From NCBI RefSeq assembly GCF_021117365.1, contig NZ_CP088262.1, positions 2,854,501-2,918,500 on the forward strand: 64,000 nucleotides of DNA. Direction: 5' to 3'. Source of the DNA: Nocardioides sp. cx-173 (lineage in GTDB: Bacteria; Actinomycetota; Actinomycetes; Propionibacteriales; Nocardioidaceae). The position numbers and the translations under genes were made by a program. This document shows, in pieces, positions 39,946-48,480 of the stretch (the first letter of the stretch is position 1; every line of letters begins with the position of its first letter). Below the pieces are notes generated by a model. It searched no databases. It saw only the letters and a list, made by a program, of their open reading frames with translations, and was not told the origin of the DNA.

Positions 39946-40848
39946 TTAGTCCTGCACGGCCTTGGCGATGGCCACGCAGGCGGTCAGCCAGGCGCGGTCA
40001 GGGGCCTCGGGTCGCTCCTCCAACGCCCACAGCACCTGGTGCAGCGTCCGTACGACGACCCAGTCGCGGGCGCGATCCTCGTCGAGCTCCGCGGCGTCGA
40101 CCGTGGCGTGGAAGCGGCGCCGCACTCCCTCGCGGACCCCGCCTGCGAGCTCGTCGAAGCGGTTCCACAGCAGGGGCGCCACCTCGTAGTGCGGGTCGCC
40201 GCTCACCGGCTTGGGGTCGATCACCAGCCACGGCTCGCGGTCGGCGGCGAGCACGTTGCCGTAGTGCAGGTCCCCGTGGATCACGGTGCCGTCGCTGGCG
40301 GGGTCCGCGACGAAGGCGCGACCGAGCGACACCGCCTGCCCCACCAGCCGGTGCGGCACCGGAGCGTCGCGGGGCAGGGTGGCGAGGCGCTCGGTCCAGC
40401 GACCGACGTACGACGTGAGGGTGCGCAGCTGCGGCGGCGCGGGGATGTGGAGCCGTCGGTAGAGGCCCCCGACCACCTCGCAGGCCTCGACGTCCCAGAC
40501 GTCGGTGAGGTCGCTGGGGTGCAACCGCTCCAGCAGCAGCGCGAAGCGGCGGGGGTCGGCCCGCAGCAGGCGGACCGCCCCCTCCCCGTGCCAGTGCTGG
40601 AGCACCAGCGCCTCGTGCTCGGCCTCCTCGTGGGGCCAGCCCACCTTGAGCACGGCCGGCGCTCCCGCGAACGTCCGCACCGGCAGCACGAGCGCGCACC
40701 GACCGTGAGCGGGCTCCCCGTCGGGTGACAGTGACCACTCGTCGAGGAGGTCGCCGACCAGACGCGGCAGCGCCTCGACAAAGCCGGCCCACGACGGGCT
40801 CAGCCGGGCCCGCGCGGCCAGGGCCGCGGGCACCTCCACCGTCACCAT
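39946..40848 (-). CDS. Aminoglycoside/hydroxyurea-kinase-family phosphotransferase
   Basis: The 300-residue protein belongs to the APH(6)/hydroxyurea kinase family: LKVGWPHEEAEHEALVLQHW (nucleotide-binding lobe), GTVIHGDLHYGNVLAADREP (HGDLHxxN catalytic loop) and LVIDPKPVSGDPHYEVAPLL (DPK metal site). Streptomycin kinases belong here, but many members are chromosomal with unknown substrates. The stop codon TAA is provided by the transposon target duplication; the pre-insertion sequence would also have read TAA. The gene is therefore intact. ATG 40848 is used. Confidence 0.85.
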   Translation of the reverse strand: MVTVEVPAALAARARLSPSWAGFVEALPRLVGDLLDEWSLSPDGEPAHGRCALVLPVRTFAGAPAVLKVGWPHEEAEHEALVLQHWHGEGAVRLLRADPRRFALLLERLHPSDLTDVWDVEACEVVGGLYRRLHIPAPPQLRTLTSYVGRWTERLATLPRDAPVPHRLVGQAVSLGRAFVADPASDGTVIHGDLHYGNVLAADREPWLVIDPKPVSGDPHYEVAPLLWNRFDELAGGVREGVRRRFHATVDAAELDEDRARDWVVVRTLHQVLWALEERPEAPDRAWLTACVAIAKAVQD

Positions 40849-41090
40849 GCTCCCGATCGTGCCATCCGGCCGGCCAGGGGCGAGGGCGGACACCCGTCCG
40901 CGATGTGGACGCAGCGCGTCGCCCGATGTGACAACGCGCGGGATGCCGCGTTGACTGGGTACTAGTCCGAATTGACTACGTGCTGTAGTCCGTTCGAGTC
41001 ACGCAAGCTCCTGATGCGGATCGGGGGGCCGGGGCCCATGCCCGCGGCCCGTCGGGGGTCTGCGGCTTGAGTCCTGGGGGGGATTCCACC
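40849..41090. other. Intergenic region before the polysaccharide cluster
   Basis: No gene is seen. Two TAGTCCG direct repeats (40963-40969 and 40986-40992, 23 bp apart) follow a GGGTACTA at about 40958. They could be part of the promoter of the initiating sugar transferase. A G-rich run just before GTG 41091 acts as its ribosome binding site. Confidence 0.3.
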
Positions 41091-42512
41091 GTGCCTGTAC
41101 GAACGATCGACCGACTGCCGTGGTTACGCAGCATGCGACCACTGCTCACTCTCGTCGACCCCGTGGCCGTCGCGCTCGCCGCGCTGGTCGCGCGCGAGCA
41201 TGTCAGTCCGATGGCGGTCGTGGCCGCCGCGGTCGCCGCCACCGTCGTCAGCCGGGCCGGTGACCTGCACCGCTCTCGGCTGGTGCTGTCGGTGCTGGAG
41301 GAGCTGCCACGGCTGGCACTGGCCAGTCTGGTCGCGACCGTCACCCTGCTGGCCGTGACGCCGCTCGGCGGGCTCGCAGGACGACCGGCCTGGGCGCCCA
41401 CGGCACTCTTCGCCGGCTGCGTGTTCGGCTTCCTCGTCCTGCTCCGAGGCGTCGTCTACACGGTGACGCACGTGGCCCGGCGCAGCGGGCGTACCGCCCA
41501 CCCGGTGATCATCGTGGGCGCCGGGGTGGTGGGACAGCGCCTGGCCGAGGCCTTCTTGTCGCGACGCGAGTACGGCCTGACCCCGGTCGGCATGATCGAC
41601 TGCGGACCCGACCTGCGGGCGCGGGACCTGCCGGTCCCGCTCCTGGGCGGGGTCGGCTCCCTCGGCCACGCGATGGCCGACCTCGGCGTGAACGACGTGG
41701 TCTTCGCCTTCCCGGGGCCGCCCGACGGGGAGACGGTCGATGCCGTGCGCCACGCCGTGCAGAGCGACCACCAGGTGTTCGTCGTCCCGCGCTTCTTCGA
41801 GATGATGGGCGTGGACCACCACCGCACAGAGCTGATCCGCGACGTCGCGGTCATGCGGCTGCGGCGCAGCGGGCGCCGAGCCCACACCCTGCTCCTCAAG
41901 CGGGCGCTCGACCTCACCGTCGCCTCCGTGGCGCTGGTGCTGCTGGCGCCCGCCATGGCCGTCCTCGCCCTCGCCGTCCGGCTCGAGACCGGGCCCGGGG
42001 TGATCTTCCGGCAGACCCGGATCGGCCTGCGCGGGCGCAGCTTCACGCTGTTCAAGTTCCGCTCCCTGCGCCCAGCGACGCACGAGGAGGCGGCCACCAC
42101 CTGGTCGATCGACCACGATGCGCGGCTCGGGCCCGTGGGCCGGTTCATCCGGCGTACCAGCCTGGACGAGCTGCCGCAGCTGGTCAACGTGTGGCGCGGT
42201 GACATGAGCCTGGTCGGCCCGCGGCCCGAGCGGCCCCACTTCGTGCGTGAGTTCTCCCGGTCGCAGGAGCGCTACGAGGACCGGCACCGGGTGCCCACCG
42301 GCATGACCGGGTGGGCCCAGGTCAACGACCTGCGCGGCGACACCTCGATCAGCGACCGGGTCCGCTTCGACAACTACTACATCGAGAACTGGTCGCTGTG
42401 GGGCGACATCAAGATCATCGTCCGCACCGTTCGCGCCGTCATTCGGCCTCAGTCGTCGCCGCCGAGGATGATCGCCCTCACCGCACCGGAGGAGCGGCAG
42501 CGAGCCGCATAG
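41091..42512 (+). CDS. Initiating undecaprenyl-phosphate sugar transferase
   Basis: The 473-residue polyprenyl-phosphate hexose-1-phosphate transferase has four or five N-terminal helices and a Rossmann-like CoA_binding_3 domain (VIIVGAGVVGQRLAEAFL). Its C-terminal bacterial sugar transferase domain has KRALDLTVASVALVLLAP, FKFRSLRP, SLDELPQLVNVWRGDMSLVG and PRPERPHFV. It transfers a sugar phosphate to the lipid carrier as the first step of exopolysaccharide assembly at the membrane. GTG 41091 has GGGGGGGA upstream. It is convergent with a GT4 gene, overlapping by 35 nt. Confidence 0.92.
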   Translation: MPVRTIDRLPWLRSMRPLLTLVDPVAVALAALVAREHVSPMAVVAAAVAATVVSRAGDLHRSRLVLSVLEELPRLALASLVATVTLLAVTPLGGLAGRPAWAPTALFAGCVFGFLVLLRGVVYTVTHVARRSGRTAHPVIIVGAGVVGQRLAEAFLSRREYGLTPVGMIDCGPDLRARDLPVPLLGGVGSLGHAMADLGVNDVVFAFPGPPDGETVDAVRHAVQSDHQVFVVPRFFEMMGVDHHRTELIRDVAVMRLRRSGRRAHTLLLKRALDLTVASVALVLLAPAMAVLALAVRLETGPGVIFRQTRIGLRGRSFTLFKFRSLRPATHEEAATTWSIDHDARLGPVGRFIRRTSLDELPQLVNVWRGDMSLVGPRPERPHFVREFSRSQERYEDRHRVPTGMTGWAQVNDLRGDTSISDRVRFDNYYIENWSLWGDIKIIVRTVRAVIRPQSSPPRMIALTAPEERQRAA

Positions 42513-43575
42513 TCACCTCGGCCACGGTCCGCGCGGAGGCGGCGGCGTCGTGGCGGGCCTCGACGTGGGCCCGGCCGGCGCGGCCCTCGGCGTCCGCGCG
42601 CTCCGGGTCCAGGAGCCGCGTCACCACCGCGTCGGCCAGCGCCAGCGGGCTCCCGGTCGCGACGACGGCGCCGGCCGCGCACGGGACGCTGTCGGCCACG
42701 CCGGTGACGTCGGTGGCCACGACGCTGCGGGCGCTCGCCATCGCCTCCAACGGGACCAGGGCCATGCCCTCCCAGCGCGAGGGCACCGCCACCACGTCCG
42801 CGGCGGCCAGCCAGAGCGGTACGTCGGCCCGGGCACCCACCAGGTCCACCCCGTCGCCGGGCTGGACCGAGTCCTCGAGGCGGCGCCGGTCCGGGCCGTC
42901 GCCGACCAGCACCAGCCGCGCGTCGGGGACCCGGGCGCGGACGGCGGACCAGGCCGCTAGCAGGTCCGCCTGGCCCTTCTGGGGCGCCAGGCGCCCCACG
43001 CACACCACGGTCGGCGCGTCGGGCAGGCGCAGGGCCGCCCGGGCGGCCGCTCGGGCCCGGGTGCCGCCGGCGCGGTGGCCGGCCAGGTCGACGCCGTTGG
43101 GCACCACGGTCGTCGGCGCGCTCACCCCGTGCGCGAGGCCGAGCCGGCGCTCGCTCTCGCTCACACAGACCAGCTCGCTCGTCCACCTGACGGCCTGCCG
43201 CTCCCACAGGAGCGAGGCCGTCCGCAGGGCGCCGGTGGCGGCCAGGAAGGACCAGGCGTGCGGCTGGAAGAGGGTCGGGCGCCGCCCGCGGACCGTGAGC
43301 CGGCCGGCGAGCCCGGCCTTCGCGCTGTGCAGGTGCACCGCGTGCGGGCGGTCGCGAGCCACCACCCGCGACAGCGTCGCGACCTCGCGCGCCAGGCCCG
43401 GCCCCGGAGCGCGAGCGGCGTACCAGGTCTCGACCCGCACGCCCAGCGCCGCCGCCTCCTCCCCCAGCCAGCCCGTGCCCGGACAGGCGAGGGTGACGTC
43501 CCAGCCCCGCTCCACCTGCTCGCGCAGGTAGCCGACGAGCACCCGCGCCACGCCCTCCGTCGTGGGCGCCGACAC
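42478..43575 (-). CDS. GT4 glycosyltransferase
   Basis: The 365-residue protein is a family 4 glycosyltransferase with a C-terminal GT-B nucleotide domain: VCVGRLAPQKGQADLLAAW, then WEGMALVPLEAMASARSVVA (the GT4 ExxxxxE motif). It adds a sugar in polysaccharide assembly. The first canonical start, GTG 43575, lies inside the expected first strand. The matching residues LRVLH just upstream would be included if translation begins at a CTG at 43605, which overlaps the TGA of the preceding gene (43602-43604). The true start is therefore uncertain. Coupling to the upstream gene is likely. Confidence 0.85.
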   Translation of the reverse strand: MSAPTTEGVARVLVGYLREQVERGWDVTLACPGTGWLGEEAAALGVRVETWYAARAPGPGLAREVATLSRVVARDRPHAVHLHSAKAGLAGRLTVRGRRPTLFQPHAWSFLAATGALRTASLLWERQAVRWTSELVCVSESERRLGLAHGVSAPTTVVPNGVDLAGHRAGGTRARAAARAALRLPDAPTVVCVGRLAPQKGQADLLAAWSAVRARVPDARLVLVGDGPDRRRLEDSVQPGDGVDLVGARADVPLWLAAADVVAVPSRWEGMALVPLEAMASARSVVATDVTGVADSVPCAAGAVVATGSPLALADAVVTRLLDPERADAEGRAGRAHVEARHDAAASARTVAEVTMRLAAAPPVR

Positions 43576-43601
43576 GTGCAGGACGCGGAGGGCCGGGGCG
43601 G

Positions 43602-44870
43602 TCAGGCCGCGACCCGCTCGCCGCGACGGGTGACCAGGACGGTGCCCAGCAGGCGCACGCCCGCCGTGCGCACCCGACCCACGTGGGTGCGCAGCTGAGC
43701 GGTCGACACGCTGCCCTCGGGGACCGCGAGCAGCATCGAGCCGCCACGACCCATCACCCGGGCGTCGTCGCCCACGTCGAGGGGCGGCGCGAGCACGACG
43801 ACGACGTCGAAGCGGGCAGCCATCGCGTCCATGGCCTCGGAGAAGCGGGTCTCGACGAGGACGTCGGTGGGCTCACCGCCCCAGCTTCCGGAGGGCAGGA
43901 CGGTGAGGTTCTGGACGGGGCCGGGGCTGAGCGCGGAGTCGAGCTCGCCGCCGGTGAGGACCTCGTACAGGCCCGTGGTCTCGGGTCCGCCGACGATCGG
44001 CTTGCCGTGGCGCTCCCCCATCCGGCCGTCGACCATGAGGACCCGCCGTCCGGCGTTGGCGAGAGAGATCGCCAGATTCGCACCCAGCCACACGTTGACG
44101 TCGGCGGTCGTCACCCCGGTCACGACGATCCGGTGCACCGGCTCCGTGCTGGCCTCGGCCTCGAGGGCGATGCGCAGCTGCCGGAAGACGGCGGCGGCGC
44201 TCGTCCCGGGGTAGAGCGCCGGCAGGGTCGTGGGGTCGCGCGGCGCGGCGACCCGGGCGAGTACCGGGGCGGACGCGGCCGCCTCGACGCTCGGGACCCC
44301 GGTGACCGTCGTGGCACGCCGGTCGCGCACGAGCGCCGCGGAGACCGCCAGCACCAGCGCCAGCAGCGCACCGACCCCGATGCCGAGCAGCAGGTTCGGG
44401 CTCGAGTAGGTCAAGGGCACCTGCGCGGGGTTGCTGGTGGTGAAGAGGAACGCCCCGTTGCTCGGGTCGTGCAGCGGCAGGACCTCGGCCACGAGGTTCG
44501 CGATCCGGGCGGCGGTCTCGGGGTCCCCGTCCTCGACGGTGACCTGCACCAGGATCGTCCCCTCGACCCAGGCGCCGCTGATCTCGCGCCGGAGCTGGTC
44601 GAGCGTGCGGGGGGCGTCCAGCCGGGTCTGCACCTCCTCGAGCACCGCGCGCGAGTTGGCGACCTCACCGAGGGTGCCGCGCAGGTCGTCGAGGTCCTCG
44701 CTGCTGGTCGTGGTGTCCGGCGCAGCGGTGGCCGCCACCGTGGCCGTGGAGGTGTAGGACTTGGGCGCCACCATGAGCCCGGCCGTCACCGCCGCCGCCG
44801 TCGCCACGAGCACGAGGACCACGAGCACCTTCTGGCGCCACAGGGCGCCTGCCACGTCACGCAGCTCCAC
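43602..44870 (-). CDS. Wzz/BY-kinase-like chain-length protein with degenerate ATP site
   Basis: The 422-residue protein has two membrane helices (residues 13-35 and 158-181) flanking a periplasmic Wzz-type domain, and a C-terminal cytoplasmic domain of the bacterial tyrosine kinase fold. The Walker A motif is lost: residues 252-265 read GVTTADVNVWLGAN in place of GxxGxGKS/T. The Walker A' (VLMVDGRMG) Asp is kept, but the Walker B Asp is not (VVVVLAPPL). No C-terminal Tyr cluster is present. It is therefore likely a structural co-polymerase controlling chain length, without kinase activity. Confidence 0.82.
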   Translation of the reverse strand: MELRDVAGALWRQKVLVVLVLVATAAAVTAGLMVAPKSYTSTATVAATAAPDTTTSSEDLDDLRGTLGEVANSRAVLEEVQTRLDAPRTLDQLRREISGAWVEGTILVQVTVEDGDPETAARIANLVAEVLPLHDPSNGAFLFTTSNPAQVPLTYSSPNLLLGIGVGALLALVLAVSAALVRDRRATTVTGVPSVEAAASAPVLARVAAPRDPTTLPALYPGTSAAAVFRQLRIALEAEASTEPVHRIVVTGVTTADVNVWLGANLAISLANAGRRVLMVDGRMGERHGKPIVGGPETTGLYEVLTGGELDSALSPGPVQNLTVLPSGSWGGEPTDVLVETRFSEAMDAMAARFDVVVVLAPPLDVGDDARVMGRGGSMLLAVPEGSVSTAQLRTHVGRVRTAGVRLLGTVLVTRRGERVAA

Positions 44871-44967
44871 TGGTCATCCCCGCTCGTGCCCGTAGCTCCG
44901 CAGCCGGAACGGCCGCTCTTCCCCCCGTGCCAGACACCCGCGCACTGGTCCAGACCATCGCTCTTCC

Positions 44968-46062
44968 TCAGCCTACGTGACGAGACGGACGGCGGGTGCC
45001 GAACGTCAGATAGAGATCGCGGTACGCCGCCACCATCGCGGTCGACGTGAAGCGCCGCTCCCCGACGGCCCGTGCGGCGACCCGCATCGCGTCGCGCCGG
45101 GCCGGGTCGCGCAGCACCCTGGCCAGCCCGCCCGCCAGCTCGTCCGCCGATCCGGGGGCCACGAGCTCGACGGCGGCGGGGTCGAGGATGCGCAGGCCGC
45201 CCACGGCCGAGGCGACGACCGGCACGCCGGCCGAGAACGCCTCCAGCACGCTGACCGGCAGACCCTCGCGGTCGCTGGCGAGCACGAGGGCGTCGCTGGC
45301 GGCGAGCAGCTCGGCGACGTCGCGGCGGTCGCCGAGCAGCACGACGCGGTCGCCCAGACCGTCGGCCCGCACCCGGCGCTCGAGCGAGCCGCGCTCGGGG
45401 CCGTCGCCGGCCAGGAGGAGGAGGGCATCGCCGGGAAGCTCCGCCCACGCGTCGAGCAGCAGGTCGTGCCGCTTGGGCGGGGCCAGCCTGGCCAGGCACA
45501 GGACGACCTCGCGGTCCGGCGCGAGCCCCAGCCGGCGGCGGGCCGCCGCCCGATCCGCGGCCGGGAGGACGGGGGCGGCGTTCTCGACGACCCGCAGCCG
45601 GCTCTCGTCGAGCCCGGCCGCCCGCAGCCGGTCGAGCACGTCCGCCGAGACCGCCACCACGACGTCCGCGCAGCGGCGCAGCAGCCGGGCCGCCGGTGCG
45701 TAGTCGGCGTCGGCCAGGCCGTGCACGGTGCACACGAGGCGCGGCCGGGGGCGCAGCCCGGACGTGCCAAGGCTCGCGGCCAGCGCGGCACGCACGTTGT
45801 GCGCGTGCACGACGTCGACCGGCCGCCGGCGTACCTCCCGGCGAATCGTCAGCACCGCCCGGAGCAGCGACACCGGCGACGCGGACCGCAGCGGCACCTG
45901 CAGCGTCGCGATGCCGTCCTCGGCCAGCCGGTCGGCGCGCCAGCCGCCGTTGCTCGCGACCGTGACCAGGTCGCCTGCGACCGTGAGCTGCCGGGCGAGC
46001 GTGTCGACCATGGTCTCGGCCCCGCCCGAGCCGAGCTCGGCCACGACGATCAGCGTGCGCAT
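44968..46062 (-). CDS. GT4 glycosyltransferase
   Basis: The 364-residue GT-B glycosyltransferase starts MRTLIVVAELGSGGAETMVD, where the GGAE loop is typical of GT4. Its C-terminal domain has VVLCLARLAPPKRHDLLLDA and SDREGLPVSVLEAFSAGVPV with the paired Glu residues. ATG 46062 lies in a 13-nt overlap with the next GT4 gene upstream. It acts in the repeat-unit assembly of the surface polysaccharide. Donor and acceptor are not predictable. Confidence 0.88.
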   Translation of the reverse strand: MRTLIVVAELGSGGAETMVDTLARQLTVAGDLVTVASNGGWRADRLAEDGIATLQVPLRSASPVSLLRAVLTIRREVRRRPVDVVHAHNVRAALAASLGTSGLRPRPRLVCTVHGLADADYAPAARLLRRCADVVVAVSADVLDRLRAAGLDESRLRVVENAAPVLPAADRAAARRRLGLAPDREVVLCLARLAPPKRHDLLLDAWAELPGDALLLLAGDGPERGSLERRVRADGLGDRVVLLGDRRDVAELLAASDALVLASDREGLPVSVLEAFSAGVPVVASAVGGLRILDPAAVELVAPGSADELAGGLARVLRDPARRDAMRVAARAVGERRFTSTAMVAAYRDLYLTFGTRRPSRHVG

Positions 46063-47174
46063 GTCCGGGCCCTCGCGTAGCTCTCGAGCAGGCCGTCGAC
46101 GCAGTGGTCCAGCGTGTAGCCGTCGAGGACGCGCGACCGAGCCGCGGCGCCCATGCGGGCCCGGGCGCCGGGATCCCCGGCGAGCGCACTCAGCCCGGCG
46201 GCCAGCCCCGCCACGTCCCCGACCTCGCACAGCAGCCCGTCCACGCCGTCGCGCAGCACCTCCGGCACGCCGCCGACGGCCGTGGCCACGGCCGGCAGCC
46301 CGCACGCCATCGCCTGCAGCAGCGCGAGCGGGCAGTTCTCGGCCGCCGAGGTCAGCGCGAACAGGTCCGCGCGGGCGAGGACCGGAGCGGGGTCGGCCAC
46401 CCGCCCTAGCAGCGAGACCCGGTCGACGAGGCCCGCATCCGCGACCCGGCGCCGGACCTGAGGCAGCAGCGGCCCGTCACCGGCGACCAGGACCCGCAGG
46501 TCGGGGACCCGCTGCGCCGCGTCGAGCAGGACGTCGACCCGCTTGACCTCGGCCAGCACCCCGAGCCACAGCACCGTCGGCGGCCGGGGGCGGGTGGTCG
46601 TGGTCGTCGCAGGCGGTGCGAAGCGCAGCGGGTCCACACCGTTGGCCACCACGTCCACGCGCGTGGGGTCCAGCCGCACCTGGTCGACGGCGAAGCCGGC
46701 CACAGCGGCGCTCGGCACCACGACCCGGGCCCCGCTCCAGCGCGTCACCGCGCGCTCGCCGTGCAGGTAGTACCAGCTGTCCCGGCGTCGTCGGGGGGCG
46801 GCGAGGGCGTTGCCGGGCACCAGATCCGAGAGGCCGTCAGCCACGCCGTGCAGGGTGTAGACCAGCCCGGCACCGCCCAGGCCGCGCCCCACGAGGCGCC
46901 CCAGCCAGCCGGCCCGCCGGTCCTGCAGATGCACGATGTCGGGCCGCAGCGCCGCGAGCCGACGGGCGACACGGGCGCCGCCGGCGAGGTCCCGCTTGGT
47001 GGTCATCTCGAGCGGGTGGCAGGTGACCCCGGCGGCGCGGGCTCGCGCCGTCCCCGCGGACTCCGGACCGACCAGGTGGCTCTCGTGACCGCGCCCGGCC
47101 AGTGCGACGGCGACGTCGACGGCGTGGTCGACCGGTCCCCCGGTCGATTGGGTCAGCAGCTGGACGAGGCGCAT
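46050..47174 (-). CDS. GT4 glycosyltransferase
   Basis: The 374-residue GT-B glycosyltransferase begins MRLVQLLTQSTGGPVDHAVD and has a GT4 C-terminal domain: VLWLGVLAEVKRVDVLLDAA and SAAENCPLALLQAMACGLPAV. ATG 47174 lies 1 nt from the stop of the O-antigen ligase gene. It overlaps the next GT4 gene by 13 nt, indicating one transcript. The sequence is distinct from the adjacent GT4 gene, so each probably adds a different sugar. Confidence 0.88.
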   Translation of the reverse strand: MRLVQLLTQSTGGPVDHAVDVAVALAGRGHESHLVGPESAGTARARAAGVTCHPLEMTTKRDLAGGARVARRLAALRPDIVHLQDRRAGWLGRLVGRGLGGAGLVYTLHGVADGLSDLVPGNALAAPRRRRDSWYYLHGERAVTRWSGARVVVPSAAVAGFAVDQVRLDPTRVDVVANGVDPLRFAPPATTTTTRPRPPTVLWLGVLAEVKRVDVLLDAAQRVPDLRVLVAGDGPLLPQVRRRVADAGLVDRVSLLGRVADPAPVLARADLFALTSAAENCPLALLQAMACGLPAVATAVGGVPEVLRDGVDGLLCEVGDVAGLAAGLSALAGDPGARARMGAAARSRVLDGYTLDHCVDGLLESYARARTCAR

Positions 47175-47175
47175 G

Positions 47176-48480
47176 TCAGGCTCCTCGCCCACGGGCCGGT
47201 GCGAGGCCCGCGCCGAGCGCGGCGAGCAGCCACAGCGGCAGGAAGTACTGCTCGGTGACGAACGCCGCCGCAGCGGCCGTTCCGAGCAGCCCCACGCACA
47301 CCGCGGCCCCGAGCGTGTCGCCGGTACGCCCCCAGCGCGACCTCGCGCCGGCGTACGCCGCGACGAGGATCGCGAGGAACGCGGCGAGGCCAACGAGCCC
47401 GGTCTCGCTCGAGATCTCCAGGTAGGTGTTGTGGGCGACGCTGAGGTGGTGGTTGATGTCGCGCGGCAGGGAGTCGGCGTAGTCGCGGTGCTGCAGGCTG
47501 AACGAGCCCGGGCCGAGACCCAGCACGGGGCTCTCGAGCGTCATGGCGGAGGCCGACTGCCACAGGTCGAGGCGCTCGGAGATGTTCTGGCCGGCGACGT
47601 GGCCCTTCTGGTCCAGGCTGGTGTCCACCAGCTGCGGGAACGCGGCGAGCACGACCAGGAGCCCGGCCCCGAGCAGGGCCGCGAACCCGAGGGCCAGCCG
47701 CAGCCGCACGAGCCCCATCAGCAGTGCGGCGAGAAGCATCACCGCGACGCCCACCAGGGCACCGCGCGACAGGGTGCCCAGGAGCGCCAGGAGCACCAGC
47801 CCCGCGGCGAGGTCGTAGGTCCACGCGCGACGCGCGGTGCGGCGCAGCGCGAACGCCAGCGGGAGGGCCGCGAGCAGGAAGAAGGCGAGGTCGTTGGGGT
47901 CCTCGATCGGACCGCCCACCCGCCGGTCCGCGCCCAGGACGTAGACGAGCACGCCGCAGACGGAGGCGAGGGTGCAGGACACGACGTAGACCCGAGCCAC
48001 ACGGGCCGGCGCCAGGCCGCCGCGCATGCAGTCGGTGAGGACGGCGAGCACGGCGAGGAACCCGGCGTAGCGCAGCAGGATGTCGAGCCCGGTGCGCCCG
48101 TTGGCGTGCAGCACCGTCGCGGCGAGCAGCACGCCCACGAAGACCAGGGCGCAGACCAGCACGGGGCCGAGACCCGAGCTGTGCCGGAGACCCGCACAGC
48201 GCCGCAGCAGCCACGAGCACACCAGCACGGCCGCCAGCCCCTTCACGGCGCGGGGGTCGACGAGGGTCAGGTAGTCCTCGAACACGGCCGTGCCGACGAC
48301 CGCCAGTGCGGCCCAGTCGACGCGCAGCAGCAGGGTGACCACGACCCCGAGCAGCAGCAGCCCGACCAGCGCCTCGCGCGGCGCGAACCCGGCGGCCAGG
48401 CCCAGCACCACCGCAGCGATGAGTGCGGGGACGACCACCGGGCGGCCACGGCCCGTGGGGGGCGCGGCGAGGCTCACCAC
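47176..48480 (-). CDS. O-antigen ligase/polymerase-family membrane protein
   Basis: The 434-residue protein has 10-12 hydrophobic helices and a large outside loop with the GLGPGSFSLQHRDYADSLPR and HNTYLEISSETGLVGLAAFL segments diagnostic of the WaaL/Wzy family. It would polymerise or ligate polysaccharide repeat units on the outer face of the membrane. It starts at GTG 48480, overlapping the deacetylase gene end by 7 nt. In this cluster, which has a flippase and a Wzz protein, the Wzy role is most likely. Confidence 0.88.
   Translation of the reverse strand: MVSLAAPPTGRGRPVVVPALIAAVVLGLAAGFAPREALVGLLLLGVVVTLLLRVDWAALAVVGTAVFEDYLTLVDPRAVKGLAAVLVCSWLLRRCAGLRHSSGLGPVLVCALVFVGVLLAATVLHANGRTGLDILLRYAGFLAVLAVLTDCMRGGLAPARVARVYVVSCTLASVCGVLVYVLGADRRVGGPIEDPNDLAFFLLAALPLAFALRRTARRAWTYDLAAGLVLLALLGTLSRGALVGVAVMLLAALLMGLVRLRLALGFAALLGAGLLVVLAAFPQLVDTSLDQKGHVAGQNISERLDLWQSASAMTLESPVLGLGPGSFSLQHRDYADSLPRDINHHLSVAHNTYLEISSETGLVGLAAFLAILVAAYAGARSRWGRTGDTLGAAVCVGLLGTAAAAAFVTEQYFLPLWLLAALGAGLAPARGRGA

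Noticed and set aside
39946-40848. Calling the kinase-family gene an antibiotic resistance gene carried by the transposon
   Set aside because: The gene lies outside the terminal repeats and belongs to a broad family with many non-resistance members; its substrate cannot be inferred.
40950-40970. A further SigB/F promoter (GGGTACT) before the polysaccharide cluster
   Set aside because: No GCATG lies 14-15 nt upstream and the start codon is ~130 nt away, so it does not fit the series.
40849-41090. A riboswitch or structured leader before the sugar transferase gene
   Set aside because: I saw no conserved aptamer elements, only G-rich runs and two short direct repeats.
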